Assembly: GCF_020819555.1 (NCBI RefSeq)
Contig: NZ_JAJHJB010000003.1
Coordinates: forward strand, 172,915-236,914
DNA length: 64,000 nucleotides
Origin: Pelosinus baikalensis
GTDB lineage: Bacteria > Bacillota > Negativicutes > DSM-13327
Reading direction: 5' to 3'
Every line of letters starts with the position of its first letter. The stretch's first letter is position 1. Positions 17,596 to 26,432 of this stretch are shown here, in pieces. Both the position numbers and the translations under genes were made by a program. The notes beneath the pieces were generated by a model. The model ran no database searches. It was not told the DNA's origin and saw only the letters and a program-made list of their open reading frames with translations.

Positions 17596-17631
17596 AAAAA
17601 GATCTTCATTACATCATTAATGAAGATCTTT
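17596..17631 (-). terminator. Terminator of the tautomerase gene
   Basis: AAAGATCTTCATTA (17598-17611) pairs perfectly with 17618-17631. The minus strand continues TTTATATATTTTT. It lies 20 nt past the stop at 17653. Confidence 0.8.
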
Positions 17632-17652
17632 AGAATTTAAAGAATTTGTTCC

Positions 17653-17838
17653 TTATTTATCGAGCATTAATGTCCCAGCTTTAGCGATATGCTGTTTAGC
17701 AGCTTCTCTAATAACAATTGTTACTGCTTCAGCAGGACAATTAGCTGTTTGCGTTATTGCTTCCGTAACCCTCTTCACCATTTCACGCTTTTGCTCTGTA
17801 GTGCGTCCTTCAATCAGATCAATCTGTACAATTGGCAT
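17653..17838 (-). CDS. 4-oxalocrotonate tautomerase family enzyme
   Basis: A 61-residue tautomerase-superfamily protein. Pro at position 2, which becomes the N-terminal catalytic base after Met removal, is present (MPIVQIDLIEGRTTEQK), with the usual beta-alpha-beta layout of a DmpI/XylH-like subunit. Proteins of this size work as hexamers. The natural substrate is unknown; there is no aromatic-degradation pathway next to it. SD AGGGGG precedes the ATG. Monocistronic with its own terminator. Confidence 0.85.
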   Translation of the reverse strand: MPIVQIDLIEGRTTEQKREMVKRVTEAITQTANCPAEAVTIVIREAAKQHIAKAGTLMLDK

Positions 17839-17933
17839 AAAATCATCCCCCTAATTATTATGTATGTTTTATTCGCCATATATAACAATATCCCTGCCAA
17901 TTCATTTTACTTAAAATGAATACTCAGCTCATT

Positions 17934-18596
17934 TTATCCTTTATTCCGTTTATACCACCACAACCCTACATATACAACAATAACAAGTAGAATTACCAAG
18001 AGTAAGCGTGTCAGGTTTTCTCCAGCAAAGACTATGTCATGACCAATGAGGACTTTAATAATAACCGGTGGTAGTTTACCAATAATCGTTGCTAAAAAGA
18101 AGTCCTTAAAACTCATTCTACTAATAGCTGCTACAGCAGTAATAATACCTGAAGGTGCCAACGGCAATAATCGCGCTATTAACAAAGCTTTAAAGCCGTT
18201 GGTGGCACTATAATCATCCACTTGCTGTAAATATCTACTATTCGCTATCCATCCTGCTACTAACTGACGAAAGAAATAGCGGGCAAAAATAAACATACAT
18301 ATCGCGCCAATAACTTCTCCACCCCATGAAATGACAGTTCCCCAAAATAAGCCATACATAATACCAGATGCCCCTGATAAAATCATAAAAGGGAAGACAA
18401 TGGTAAATGTCATAATAATAAATAAAAGGATCGTTATGAGTACCGACCAGGGACCAAAGCTTCGCAGATATTCTGCCAAAGCAATAATATCTCCATGTTT
18501 AAGTATACTGTATGAATGCTGAAAAAATTCCGGTTGCCATAGATAAATCGCTCCAAATAAAACAATAATGAACAACCACCCAAAAAACCTGATCAT
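17934..18596 (-). CDS. TVP38/TMEM64 family membrane protein
   Basis: An inner-membrane protein of the VTT (DedA-related) superfamily, about 220 residues with five or six hydrophobic segments. The family core is visible in PFMILSGASGIMYGLFWGT, then GGEVIGAICMFIFARYFFR, and in ARLLPLAPSGIITAVAAISRMSFKDFFLATIIGKLPP, whose proline- and glycine-rich LLPLAP stretch is the hallmark. Members are proposed lipid scramblases or small-molecule carriers; the substrate here is unknown. GGAGG fits the second of two adjacent ATGs (18596) best. A good promoter and an unusual structured region lie upstream. Confidence 0.8.
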   Translation of the reverse strand: MIRFFGWLFIIVLFGAIYLWQPEFFQHSYSILKHGDIIALAEYLRSFGPWSVLITILLFIIMTFTIVFPFMILSGASGIMYGLFWGTVISWGGEVIGAICMFIFARYFFRQLVAGWIANSRYLQQVDDYSATNGFKALLIARLLPLAPSGIITAVAAISRMSFKDFFLATIIGKLPPVIIKVLIGHDIVFAGENLTRLLLVILLVIVVYVGLWWYKRNKG

Positions 18597-18639
18597 CATA
18601 CCCCTCCATACTACAGAACAATAACCTCTCCAATACTGT

Positions 18640-18668
18640 ACTATACTAAAAATCCTATAAAAAGGCAA
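18640..18668 (-). promoter_or_regulatory. Predicted SigA promoter of the TVP38-type gene
   Basis: On the minus strand TTGCCT (18663-18668) and TATAGT (18640-18645) are spaced by 17 nt, about 45 nt upstream of the start codon. It lies downstream of the structured segment at 18676-18754, so that segment would not be in this transcript. Confidence 0.6.
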
Positions 18669-18675
18669 CCTGAAA

Positions 18676-18754
18676 GGTCATTAAATGTTAACTAATGACC
18701 AAACCGCCCTAAGACTCCCTTGCCCAAACTGGAGTTTTAGAACGGTTACGTTCT
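18676..18754. ncRNA. Unassigned structured segment with alternative hairpins
   Basis: Three stems can be drawn: GGTCATTA/TAATGACC (18676-18683 with 18693-18700); TAAGACTCC/GGAGTTTTA (18710-18718 with 18731-18739) extended by AACCG/CGGTT; and AGAACG/CGTTCT (18739-18744 with 18749-18754). The last shares bases with the extended second stem, so the two exclude each other. No T run follows, so it is not a simple terminator. It lies between a small Cys-rich gene and the TVP38-type gene. It matches no riboswitch class I can recognise. Confidence 0.4.
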
Positions 18755-18782
18755 GGTAAATACAATTAAAATTCAAACGAAA

Positions 18783-19001
18783 CTAACTTTCTAACAAAGT
18801 GTTAGTCTTCTTACTTTCATGCTGATAAATAACGCATTCACCACCAAACCAATTGACACAATCGCTACAGCGCCTGACAAAATCATTGGGTGATACATTT
18901 AGTAATGAATATCCGTATCCCATAGCATTAATAATATGTTCAAATTCTAAACATTCACTGGCAATACCTCTTAATTGCTGTTCACTACAGGTAGATTTCA
19001 T
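18783..19001 (-). CDS. Small cysteine-containing protein, unknown
   Basis: A 72-residue protein with no family I recognise. It has five Cys, including RRCSDCVNWFGGEC (C-x2-C-x7-C) near the C-terminus and single Cys at positions 4 and 17. That is enough for one zinc or Fe-S site, but this is inference. I take the ATG at 19001, preceded by GAGGTGATGG; an upstream start adds 18 residues without an SD. It sits alone between recG and the TVP38-type gene. Confidence 0.6.
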   Translation of the reverse strand: MKSTCSEQQLRGIASECLEFEHIINAMGYGYSLLNVSPNDFVRRCSDCVNWFGGECVIYQHESKKTNTLLES

Positions 19002-19148
19002 ATTACCATCACCTCTATTATTAATCTTTAATAATAGTGTGTACTCAAAATGCAAGAAAATACTTTATAAATATTTTATAACTTTTATGCATAAAAAGAA
19101 TCTATGTGTGGCACAATGATAATGTAAATTTTCTCCTCTCCCATAATT

Positions 19149-19174
19149 GGCGGCCATATGGTCGTCTTTTTTTT
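19149..19174 (+). terminator. Hairpin with T8 run, plus strand, no matching gene
   Basis: A self-complementary 18-nt GC-rich stretch (19149-19166, with two G-T pairs) is followed by eight T. The T run is on the plus strand, but the adjacent recG is on the minus strand and no plus-strand gene precedes it. It could close a short unannotated plus-strand transcript. Confidence 0.4.
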
Positions 19175-19178
19175 GCAT

Positions 19179-21227
19179 TCAACTAGAAAATATCATACTA
19201 AATTCCTTACCAAATCGTGCTTGTAAAGCAGGACGCAACATGTCAAAAGATTCAGGTCTAGCTACTGTTTTTTCCGCTGCCTGACGCGCCTCTAAAAAAA
19301 CATCTATATCATTTATAATATCTGCAATTTTAAAATCCGGTAGACCATGCTGCCTTATACCAAAAAATTGTCCTGGACCACGAATTTTCAAATCTTCTTC
19401 CGCTAGCAGAAAACCATCGTTCGTCTTTGCTATAATTGAAAGTCGTTCTTGGGTTTCTGGTTTTTTATTATCAGAAAGTAAAATACAATAGGACTGATGG
19501 TCACCTCTTCCAATTCGTCCTCGTAGTTGATGTAATTGGGCTAAACCAAAACGTTCAGCATTCTCAATGATCATAACTGTAGCATTGGTCACATTTACTC
19601 CAACCTCAATTACCGTCGTAGCTACTAAGACTTTTATCTCACCACGATAAAATCTATCCATTACTAAGTCCTTCTCAACAGACTTCATTCTTCCATGGAC
19701 TAAACCACAGGAAATATTCACTAGCTCCGTCTCCAGCAATTCATCATATAACTCTACAGCAGATTGAGCATTTACTTTCTCCGATTCTTCTACTAAAGGA
19801 CAAACCACATACGCTTGGCGTCCACTATTGACTTCCTTTTCAATAAAATCATATACTAACTGACGCCTATCAGATCCCCGAACATATGTTTTTATTATTT
19901 TACGTCCAGGAGGTAATTGTTTTATAGTAGACACATCAAGATCACCATACACTGTTAGAGCCATTGTACGTGGTATCGGTGTAGCTGTCATAACCAAGAC
20001 ATCAGGCATATTGCCTTTTTCCTGTAATTTTGCTCGTTGTCGAACTCCAAAGCGATGTTGTTCATCTGTAATTACTAAACCTAAATATTGAAATTCAACA
20101 GATTCTTGAATTAATGCATGAGTACCTATCACTACATCCACTAAACCAGACTTAATTTCTGCTACAACTTGTTCATGAGTGCGCTTTGGCAGCTTGCCAG
20201 TCAGTATTTTTACTCGAATACCTAATGGTAAAAATAAATCTGATAACGTAGTATAATGCTGTTCAGCCAATATTTCCGTAGGAACCATCATAGCTCCTTG
20301 ATAACCATTTTCGACCGTTTTCGCTAAGGCCAATGCCGCAATCACAGTCTTACCTGATCCCACATCTCCTTGAAGCAACCGTTGCATAGGTTTTGCATCT
20401 TCCATATCAAGTGCAATCTCTAATAATACTTTTTGCTGATCCTCTGTGAGGCTAAATGGTAACTGTTCTCTGACTTGTTTAACGAGGCGTCCGTCTGGTC
20501 CATGTTTTATACCAATAGTATTACTCCTGTTTTGTTTTTTGATATATAATAATCCACATTGCAATAAATATAACTCCTCAAATACTAATCTTCTTCTCGC
20601 CTGTTTTAGCACATCCATATTCAGAGGGAAATGGATGTTTTCAAAGGCAGTCTTACGATCTAATAATGAAAATTGATCTATTATGATAGGAGGCAGTATT
20701 TCAGCTGTCGTATTATATTCCGTTAAAATCTGACGTATTAGGTTTCGCAAAAATCTTTGAGTAATACTTTCATTAGCAGCATATATAGGTGTAATATAAC
20801 CAGCTTCCAGCGTATCCACATCTGTGATCATCTCAATCTCTGGATTTTGGATTTCCACTTGATATATTTTTTTCACCTTACCTGTAACAAGAATATCTGC
20901 TCCAAGTCTGTATATCTTTTTTCGGTGAGGTTGATTAAACCACACCAATTGAACGGTTCCTGTAGAATCGCCTACTGTAATTTTAGTTATCTGAAGACCT
21001 CGGCGAGGTTTACTCTCTGCACAATTCATCATTCTAGCTTTAAAGTTCTCTACTTGTCCATCGGTTAAGTTATTTATCATCTTAAGCTGACTACGGTCTT
21101 CATAACGTCGAGGATAATGTTCTAACAAATCTCCAATTGTGAAAATCCCTAATTTCGTCAATAAATTTGCTTTTTTAGGGCCCACGCCTTTAATGTATTG
21201 TATATTATCTTTTCTGAAATTTTCCAA
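19179..21227 (-). CDS. recG: ATP-dependent DNA helicase RecG
   Basis: Branch-migrating helicase that processes stalled forks and Holliday junctions. N-terminal wedge domain with IQYIKGVGPKKANLL, then helicase motifs GDVGSGKTVIAALA (Walker A), ITDEQHRFG (DEQH box), MTATPIPRTMALT, VATTVIEVGVNV and QLRGRIGRG. The C-terminal LAEEDLKIRGPGQFFGIRQHG is diagnostic for RecG. About 682 residues. I prefer the TTG at 21227 because GAAGGTGATAA lies just upstream; the ATG at 21242 would place that SD inside the gene. Confidence 0.95.
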   Translation of the reverse strand: MENFRKDNIQYIKGVGPKKANLLTKLGIFTIGDLLEHYPRRYEDRSQLKMINNLTDGQVENFKARMMNCAESKPRRGLQITKITVGDSTGTVQLVWFNQPHRKKIYRLGADILVTGKVKKIYQVEIQNPEIEMITDVDTLEAGYITPIYAANESITQRFLRNLIRQILTEYNTTAEILPPIIIDQFSLLDRKTAFENIHFPLNMDVLKQARRRLVFEELYLLQCGLLYIKKQNRSNTIGIKHGPDGRLVKQVREQLPFSLTEDQQKVLLEIALDMEDAKPMQRLLQGDVGSGKTVIAALALAKTVENGYQGAMMVPTEILAEQHYTTLSDLFLPLGIRVKILTGKLPKRTHEQVVAEIKSGLVDVVIGTHALIQESVEFQYLGLVITDEQHRFGVRQRAKLQEKGNMPDVLVMTATPIPRTMALTVYGDLDVSTIKQLPPGRKIIKTYVRGSDRRQLVYDFIEKEVNSGRQAYVVCPLVEESEKVNAQSAVELYDELLETELVNISCGLVHGRMKSVEKDLVMDRFYRGEIKVLVATTVIEVGVNVTNATVMIIENAERFGLAQLHQLRGRIGRGDHQSYCILLSDNKKPETQERLSIIAKTNDGFLLAEEDLKIRGPGQFFGIRQHGLPDFKIADIINDIDVFLEARQAAEKTVARPESFDMLRPALQARFGKEFSMIFSS

Positions 21228-21280
21228 ACTTATCACCTTCATACATCGTACTAAGCATTATTAGCTGCAATCAAAGCAAT

Positions 21281-21313
21281 AGAAAATAGGCAAAATTGCT
21301 TTGCCTATTTTCT
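21281..21313 (-). terminator. Terminator of the DUF1858 gene
   Basis: AGAAAATAGGCAAA (21281-21294) pairs perfectly with 21300-21313 around a 5-nt loop. On the minus strand the 3' arm begins with TTTGCC and ends TTTTCT. It overlaps the stop codon at 21305. Confidence 0.7.
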
Positions 21314-21502
21314 ATCGCACAATTCATTTAATTCTTTCAAAAGTGCCTCAACATCAATATTGTGCATCTTAGCACCATTCTCAATTGTTTCTGTGGCTGC
21401 TCCCATGCATCCAATACATCCCATACCATGTTTGGCAAAAACTTCACGTACCAAGGGATGAGATCGGAGCAACTCATTTATTGATGTCTCCTTCGTAATC
21501 AT
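21305..21502 (-). CDS. DUF1858 domain protein
   Basis: A 65-residue protein that is almost entirely one DUF1858 domain: ITKETSINELLRSHPLV, then FAKHGMGCIGCMGAATETIENGAKMH. The CIGC pair in a helical hairpin is characteristic. These proteins may bind a metal or a [4Fe-4S] cluster and often accompany hybrid-cluster or ScdA-type proteins, none of which is here. SD GGAGG precedes the ATG. Confidence 0.88.
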   Translation of the reverse strand: MITKETSINELLRSHPLVREVFAKHGMGCIGCMGAATETIENGAKMHNIDVEALLKELNELCDRK

Positions 21503-21692
21503 TCTGTACGCCTCCTATCTCTACCATTTTTATTATTCGTTTTTACTTCAATATTAATAATAAAAACTCCTGCAACAGTATTTTAAGATAAAGAATTCTA
21601 CTTATGCCTTGCATTTAGTACGTAGGTTATGCTAAAATATTGATGTTATGGTAATGAGGATATCTTGTCCCTCATCAAAGGAGGTGGAATAC

Positions 21693-21884
21693 ATGGCAAA
21701 TCTTTGTGAAATCTGCAGTAAAAGTCAAACTACTGGCTCTAATGTCAGCCACTCTCATTTAAAAACGAAACGCACTTGGAAACCTAACATTCAACGAGTT
21801 AAAGCGGTTGTGAATGGTGAAACTAAAAGAGTTAACACTTGTACTCGTTGCTTACGTTCTGGAAAAGTTCAACGTGCTATCTAA
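21693..21884 (+). CDS. rpmB: 50S ribosomal protein L28
   Basis: A 63-residue L28. It is the zinc-ribbon (C+) form: CEIC at the N-terminus and CTRC near the C-terminus. SHSHLKTKRTWKPNIQRVK is the family core. The start is the ATG at 21693 with AAAGGAGG upstream; an in-frame upstream ATG lacks an SD. A 6-bp hairpin (ATGAGG/CCTCAT) immediately precedes the SD and might tune translation. Confidence 0.95.
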   Translation: MANLCEICSKSQTTGSNVSHSHLKTKRTWKPNIQRVKAVVNGETKRVNTCTRCLRSGKVQRAI

Positions 21885-21928
21885 TTTAAATGTAAAAGTC
21901 ATTATAGATTATAACTAAAGCACATCAA

Positions 21929-21957
21929 CTTGAAACTAGACACTTCTTAGTTTCAAG
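21929..21957. other. Hairpin after rpmB without T run
   Basis: CTTGAAACTA (21929-21938) pairs with TAGTTTCAAG (21948-21957). Neither strand has a T run next to it, so it may protect the rpmB 3' end rather than terminate. Confidence 0.4.
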
Positions 21958-21970
21958 CTGTAAAAAAAGC

Positions 21971-22018
21971 AAAGCACCCCTATCAATATGATTTATTTCG
22001 TATTAATAGGGGTGCTTT
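21971..22018. terminator. Bidirectional terminator between rpmB and the RND operon
   Basis: AAAGCACCCCTAT (21971-21983) pairs with 22006-22018. The minus strand continues GCTTTTTTTAC and the plus strand TTAAG. It lies between convergent rpmB and the efflux genes. Confidence 0.75.
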
Positions 22019-22043
22019 TAAGTATGAAAGCGAGCATCAGAAA

Positions 22044-22086
22044 AATCAAAGGGCACTTTATGCTGCGCATAAAATGCTCTTTGATT
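22044..22086 (-). terminator. Terminator of the RND efflux operon
   Basis: AATCAAAGGGCA pairs with TGCTCTTTGATT (12 bp, one G-T pair) and an inner TATGC/GCATA hairpin. The minus strand then runs into TTTTTCTG. It lies 40 nt past the pump gene stop. Confidence 0.75.
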
Positions 22087-22126
22087 TACGTTCCTCAATT
22101 TACTTAACGATACCTTTTAAAATGCA

Positions 22127-25100
22127 TTAAGCTTTTGAGTTTATAACTTTATCTGACTTAGACTTACGTGCTTGGGACGATTGCTGTATTTCATCAATTA
22201 AAAAATATACTAATGGTACAATAATGAGAGTTAAAAATGTAGACGTAACTAATCCACCAATTAAAACAACCCCCATTGATGAACGTAATTCTGCCCCTGC
22301 CCCTAGACCCAATGCAACAGGCATCATGCCAAAAATCATAGCCATGGTGGTCATAAGAATAGGTCTTAATCTCAAAACCCCAGCTTCAACTAAAGCATCC
22401 ATAATTGACATACCATTTTTTTGTAAGTGTATGGTGTTATCAATTAATAAAATAGCATTTTTCGTAACAAGACCCATTAACATGATAACACCAATTAAAG
22501 ACATCATATTAATCGTTTTTCCTGAAATTAAAAGACCTAAGATTGCCCCAACTAATGAAAAAGGTAATGAAAGCATAATTGTTAAGGGATGGACAAAACT
22601 CTCAAATTCTGCTGCTAATACCATATAAATTAGAATGACAGCTAATAGTAATGCTTTGCCAATCTCTTTAAAAGAATCCTGCATCATTTGAGCTTGACCA
22701 ACAAATTTATAAGTATAACCCAATGGCAAGTTTAAATCAGGAATTAGTTCTTTAACTTTATTAAGTACCTCACCTGTTGATGCACCTACTGTGTTGGCAT
22801 AAACAATAACCTGACGCTGACGAGATTCACGGTCAATTTGCGTAGGACCTGAAGAGAATTTTACATCAGCAATATCGCCAAGCCGCACAAAAGTACCTGT
22901 TTTGGATGATATCCTTAAATTAGAAACATCTTGTATACTTAAACGACTAGCAGGCTGTAATTGCACACGAATATCATAATCACTATCCGCAACATTATAT
23001 TGATTTTTAGTCGTCTTTCCTAAAAATGCGATTTGGATTACATCCCCTGCAATGGTACTGTCAATTCCAATATCAGCAGCTTTTATAGCATCTAATTTTA
23101 TTTGGACCTCTGGTTCTGATTGATCGCTGGAAATATCTACATCCGTTGTACCTGGAATTTGCTTAATCGCTTCTGCTAGATCATAAGCGCTACGATTTAG
23201 CACTTCCAACTCTGGTCCTCTCAGACCAACCTGCACTGGGCGCGAATCACCTCTACCTAAACCTTGGCTGGATTGTACTGCAACTTTCAGGTTTTTTACG
23301 TTGCGAAAAGCAACTCTAAGTTGATCCATAATTTGAGACATAGACCGCGAGCGCTTATCACTATCAATTAATCGCACACCAATACTTACTTTATTTACTT
23401 GTCGATTAGCACCAATTAAAACAAAGGCAGATTCAAGCTCAGGGATGGCTAGTACTTGCTTTTCTATTGGTTCTACTAACTCTTTCATCTTATCCATTGA
23501 TGTACCAGAAGTAGCGGTAAGTATTACATTAAACTCACCCGAATCATAGGTAGGCTGAAACTCGACACCAATAAAAGGTAGTAAAAGAGCATTAAGAAAT
23601 AAGGATAATATCGCAAATGCAACCAATTTTTTAGGACGTTTTAATGACCATTGGAGAATGGATCTATAATTATCTCGCAAGGTTAAGAATCCCTCTTCCC
23701 ATTTATCAAGAATCTTTTGTAGCCAAGTCCAATTACCTTGTAGCTTTTGGTTCTCTCCATGATTATTTTTCAGCCAATAAGCTGCTAATGTCGGGGTTAA
23801 GGTAAAAGCCACAAATAATGAGAAAGCTACAGCAAAAGCTACGGTAATACCAAATTGCTTAAAGAATTGACCAATAATTTCGCCCATATTACCCACAGGT
23901 ACAAATACGGCTAAAATAGATAATGTCGTGGCTACGACTGCTAAAGAAATCTCATTGGTACCAAGCATAGCCGCATCCATAGGAGACAAGCCTTCTTCCA
24001 TATGTCGAAAGATATTTTCAATAACTACAATGGCATCATCAATTAAAATACCCACTGCTAGACTAAGTCCCATGAGAGACATATTATTTAGGGTAAACCC
24101 CATCACTTTCAGCGCAAAGAAAGTAGCAATAATCGATGTAGGGATTGCAATGGCACCTATTAATGTCGCACGAGTATTTTGTAAAAACAAAAATGTGATT
24201 ACAACTGCTAAAAATCCGCCAAAAATTAAGGAGACCATAACATCTTCGACACTACTTCGAATATACTTTGAGCTATCACGAACGATCGAAACTTTTATGT
24301 CGGGCGGCAGTAAATTAGTCTTTATATGCTCCATACTTTTTATTACTCGCTCTGCGACATCTACAGTATTCGTACCTGACTGTTTCTGCACAGCAATAAT
24401 TACACTTGGCGTACCGTTTGTACGTGCGTATACACGTTCTTCTGCCCAACCATCTTCAATCGTAACAACATCTTTTAAGGGAATCAGGCGCCCCTGCTGA
24501 TTTGCTACAATGGTATTTTTGATATCATCAATACTTTTATATTTTCCCATGGTACGTACTGTTAGCTCAGTACCTTTTTCATTTACCTTACCACCAGGTG
24601 TATTTAGATTTTGATCATTAATCGCATCGCGTATTTGCTGAAATGATATGTTATAGGATTCTATTTTTTTAGGATCAATATAAATTTGAATTTCACGATC
24701 TGTTGCGCCAAAAACATCAACTTGAGCAACTCCATCCATTCGTTGTAATTCATCTTTAACAACATCAATGGCAAGTTTACGAATTTCTCCACGGCTGCGT
24801 GTATCAGATGCTAAACTAAAATATACAATTGATTGTGCTGTAATATCAAAACGTTGTACCACTGGCTCATCAATTTGATCAGGAAGTCTCTTCCGTACTC
24901 CTGCTACTTTTTCTCTGACTTCATTGGCAGCTAATTTCGGATTTGTACCAAATTCAAATTCTAATGTAACTTGAGAAGCACCCTCCCGGGAAACAGAAGA
25001 TAAAGATTTTATTCCAGAAACAGAACTAACAGCATCTTCAATGGGCTTGGTTATTAGACTTTCTATTTCCTCTGGTGATGCACCAGTATAGGTAATGGTG

Positions 25101-25234
25101 ACATTGACAATGGGATATTCAACATCAGGATTTAAATCAATACCTAAAGATGGATAAGCACCTAACCCAAACACTACAAGCAGCATAACGATCATAGTGG
25201 TAAATACAGGTCTTTTAATAAAAGTGCCAATCAT
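22127..25234 (-). CDS. RND multidrug efflux transporter (HAE1/AcrB-type)
   Basis: A 1035-residue proton-driven inner-membrane pump. It has the two-fold RND layout: an N-terminal helix (FTTMIVMLLVVFGLGAYPSLG), two periplasmic loops of about 300 residues, and 12 membrane segments. Helix 4 reads LSLAVGILIDDAIVVIENI, with the Asp pair for proton relay, and TM10-12 includes MGLVTKNAILLIDNTI. It belongs with the adaptor gene just upstream, and their junction has a GAGGGTGAGAAATAA SD. A pump of this type needs an outer-membrane channel; no TolC homologue is in the window. Its substrate is unknown. Confidence 0.93.
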   Translation of the reverse strand: MIGTFIKRPVFTTMIVMLLVVFGLGAYPSLGIDLNPDVEYPIVNVTITYTGASPEEIESLITKPIEDAVSSVSGIKSLSSVSREGASQVTLEFEFGTNPKLAANEVREKVAGVRKRLPDQIDEPVVQRFDITAQSIVYFSLASDTRSRGEIRKLAIDVVKDELQRMDGVAQVDVFGATDREIQIYIDPKKIESYNISFQQIRDAINDQNLNTPGGKVNEKGTELTVRTMGKYKSIDDIKNTIVANQQGRLIPLKDVVTIEDGWAEERVYARTNGTPSVIIAVQKQSGTNTVDVAERVIKSMEHIKTNLLPPDIKVSIVRDSSKYIRSSVEDVMVSLIFGGFLAVVITFLFLQNTRATLIGAIAIPTSIIATFFALKVMGFTLNNMSLMGLSLAVGILIDDAIVVIENIFRHMEEGLSPMDAAMLGTNEISLAVVATTLSILAVFVPVGNMGEIIGQFFKQFGITVAFAVAFSLFVAFTLTPTLAAYWLKNNHGENQKLQGNWTWLQKILDKWEEGFLTLRDNYRSILQWSLKRPKKLVAFAILSLFLNALLLPFIGVEFQPTYDSGEFNVILTATSGTSMDKMKELVEPIEKQVLAIPELESAFVLIGANRQVNKVSIGVRLIDSDKRSRSMSQIMDQLRVAFRNVKNLKVAVQSSQGLGRGDSRPVQVGLRGPELEVLNRSAYDLAEAIKQIPGTTDVDISSDQSEPEVQIKLDAIKAADIGIDSTIAGDVIQIAFLGKTTKNQYNVADSDYDIRVQLQPASRLSIQDVSNLRISSKTGTFVRLGDIADVKFSSGPTQIDRESRQRQVIVYANTVGASTGEVLNKVKELIPDLNLPLGYTYKFVGQAQMMQDSFKEIGKALLLAVILIYMVLAAEFESFVHPLTIMLSLPFSLVGAILGLLISGKTINMMSLIGVIMLMGLVTKNAILLIDNTIHLQKNGMSIMDALVEAGVLRLRPILMTTMAMIFGMMPVALGLGAGAELRSSMGVVLIGGLVTSTFLTLIIVPLVYFLIDEIQQSSQARKSKSDKVINSKA

Positions 25235-26365
25235 TTATTTCTCACCCTCTTTACCACTAGAAGCATTCACCGTAGAGCCATCTTTCAATTTATTTTGCCC
25301 GTCAATGACGATACATTCACCATCAGCTAAACCTTCCAAAACCTCAGCCCAGCCTTCACCAACATACCCTAATTTTAACATGCGTTGCTGTACTTTGTTT
25401 TCTGCAGTAAGGACATAAATTGTTTTTTGATCTTCACGCATTACTAATGCACGCTCAGGCACGACCAAAGCATTTTTATGTATCGATCCTGGAATTATGA
25501 TTTTACTAAACATGCCTGATTTTAATATCCCGTTATTTGGAATAGTGATTTCAGCAGTAAATGTTCGTGCAGGCAATGTGGCGGCAGGAGAAATGCGCGT
25601 AATGACACCCGAAAATTCTTGATCTTGTAAAGCGTTGACTTTGATTATTACTGGTAAACCTATGGTGATTTCATTAAGCTGTGATTCACCAATTGTGGCT
25701 TTTCCTAATAGGGATGAAACATCAGCTATGCTTATGACTTGAGAGCCAGCTTTCACATATGAGCCAGCCTGTAAGTATCTTTTTATAATAATGCCGCCGC
25801 GTGGTGCAATAATATTTGCATTATCCAATCTAGCTTGAAGCAATACTAAATTTCCTTGCGCAGAGCGAACTTGTCCCAGCGTTAAATCTCTTTTTGTCCG
25901 GGCACTATCTAATGCTTGCGCTGCCACTGCCCCCTGCTTAGCAAGCTCTTGAGCGCGGGATAAATCTAGCTCGGCTTGTTCTAAACTTGCTTGACTAGAT
26001 AATAAATTACCTTCTGCTTGCATGACTTGGGCCGATAATTCATTGGTATCTAGAGTGCCAATAACCATACCGGCAGTTACAACATCTCCTTCATTAACAT
26101 ATAATTTATCAATTCTACCATCGACTTTGGGAGAAATATCTGCATTCCACAATGGTTCGAGATTAGCAGAAAAACTTAGCATAGGAATAATATCGCGCCT
26201 ACTAACCACATCAATCTCCACCGCTATACCACGCCCTTGAGATAATTTTGCAGCACGCTCTTTATTGGCTAAAATATTGTCATAAATACGATAGGAAATC
26301 ACACCGAATAGCGCGAGTACAACGAAACCTATCAGAATAATACTTTTTTTCTTACTTGCATTCAC
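25235..26365 (-). CDS. RND efflux periplasmic adaptor (membrane fusion protein)
   Basis: About 376 residues linking the RND pump to an outer-membrane channel. An N-terminal anchor (SIILIGFVVLALFGVISY) is followed by a biotinyl-lipoyl-like half motif (GRIDKLYVNEGDVVTAGMVIGTLD), a coiled coil rich in Ala/Gln (QAEGNLLSSQASLEQAELD), the second half motif (IIAPRGGIIIKRYLQAGSYV), and a beta-barrel/MP domain. The start is a GTG at 26365, 9 nt after GGAGG; an upstream ATG includes that SD in the gene. Directly upstream of the pump gene. Confidence 0.9.
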   Translation of the reverse strand: MNASKKKSIILIGFVVLALFGVISYRIYDNILANKERAAKLSQGRGIAVEIDVVSRRDIIPMLSFSANLEPLWNADISPKVDGRIDKLYVNEGDVVTAGMVIGTLDTNELSAQVMQAEGNLLSSQASLEQAELDLSRAQELAKQGAVAAQALDSARTKRDLTLGQVRSAQGNLVLLQARLDNANIIAPRGGIIIKRYLQAGSYVKAGSQVISIADVSSLLGKATIGESQLNEITIGLPVIIKVNALQDQEFSGVITRISPAATLPARTFTAEITIPNNGILKSGMFSKIIIPGSIHKNALVVPERALVMREDQKTIYVLTAENKVQQRMLKLGYVGEGWAEVLEGLADGECIVIDGQNKLKDGSTVNASSGKEGEK

Positions 26366-26432
26366 TACTCTAAACCTCCATGAAATTTGCACATTCCTAT
26401 GCTTCATTCGATTTGTAAGAATATATTTATAT

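Noticed and set aside
23928..24500. 190-codon plus-strand ORF inside the RND pump gene
   Set aside because: Lies wholly antisense to a well-matched 1035-residue transporter; its translation is low-complexity and has no SD.
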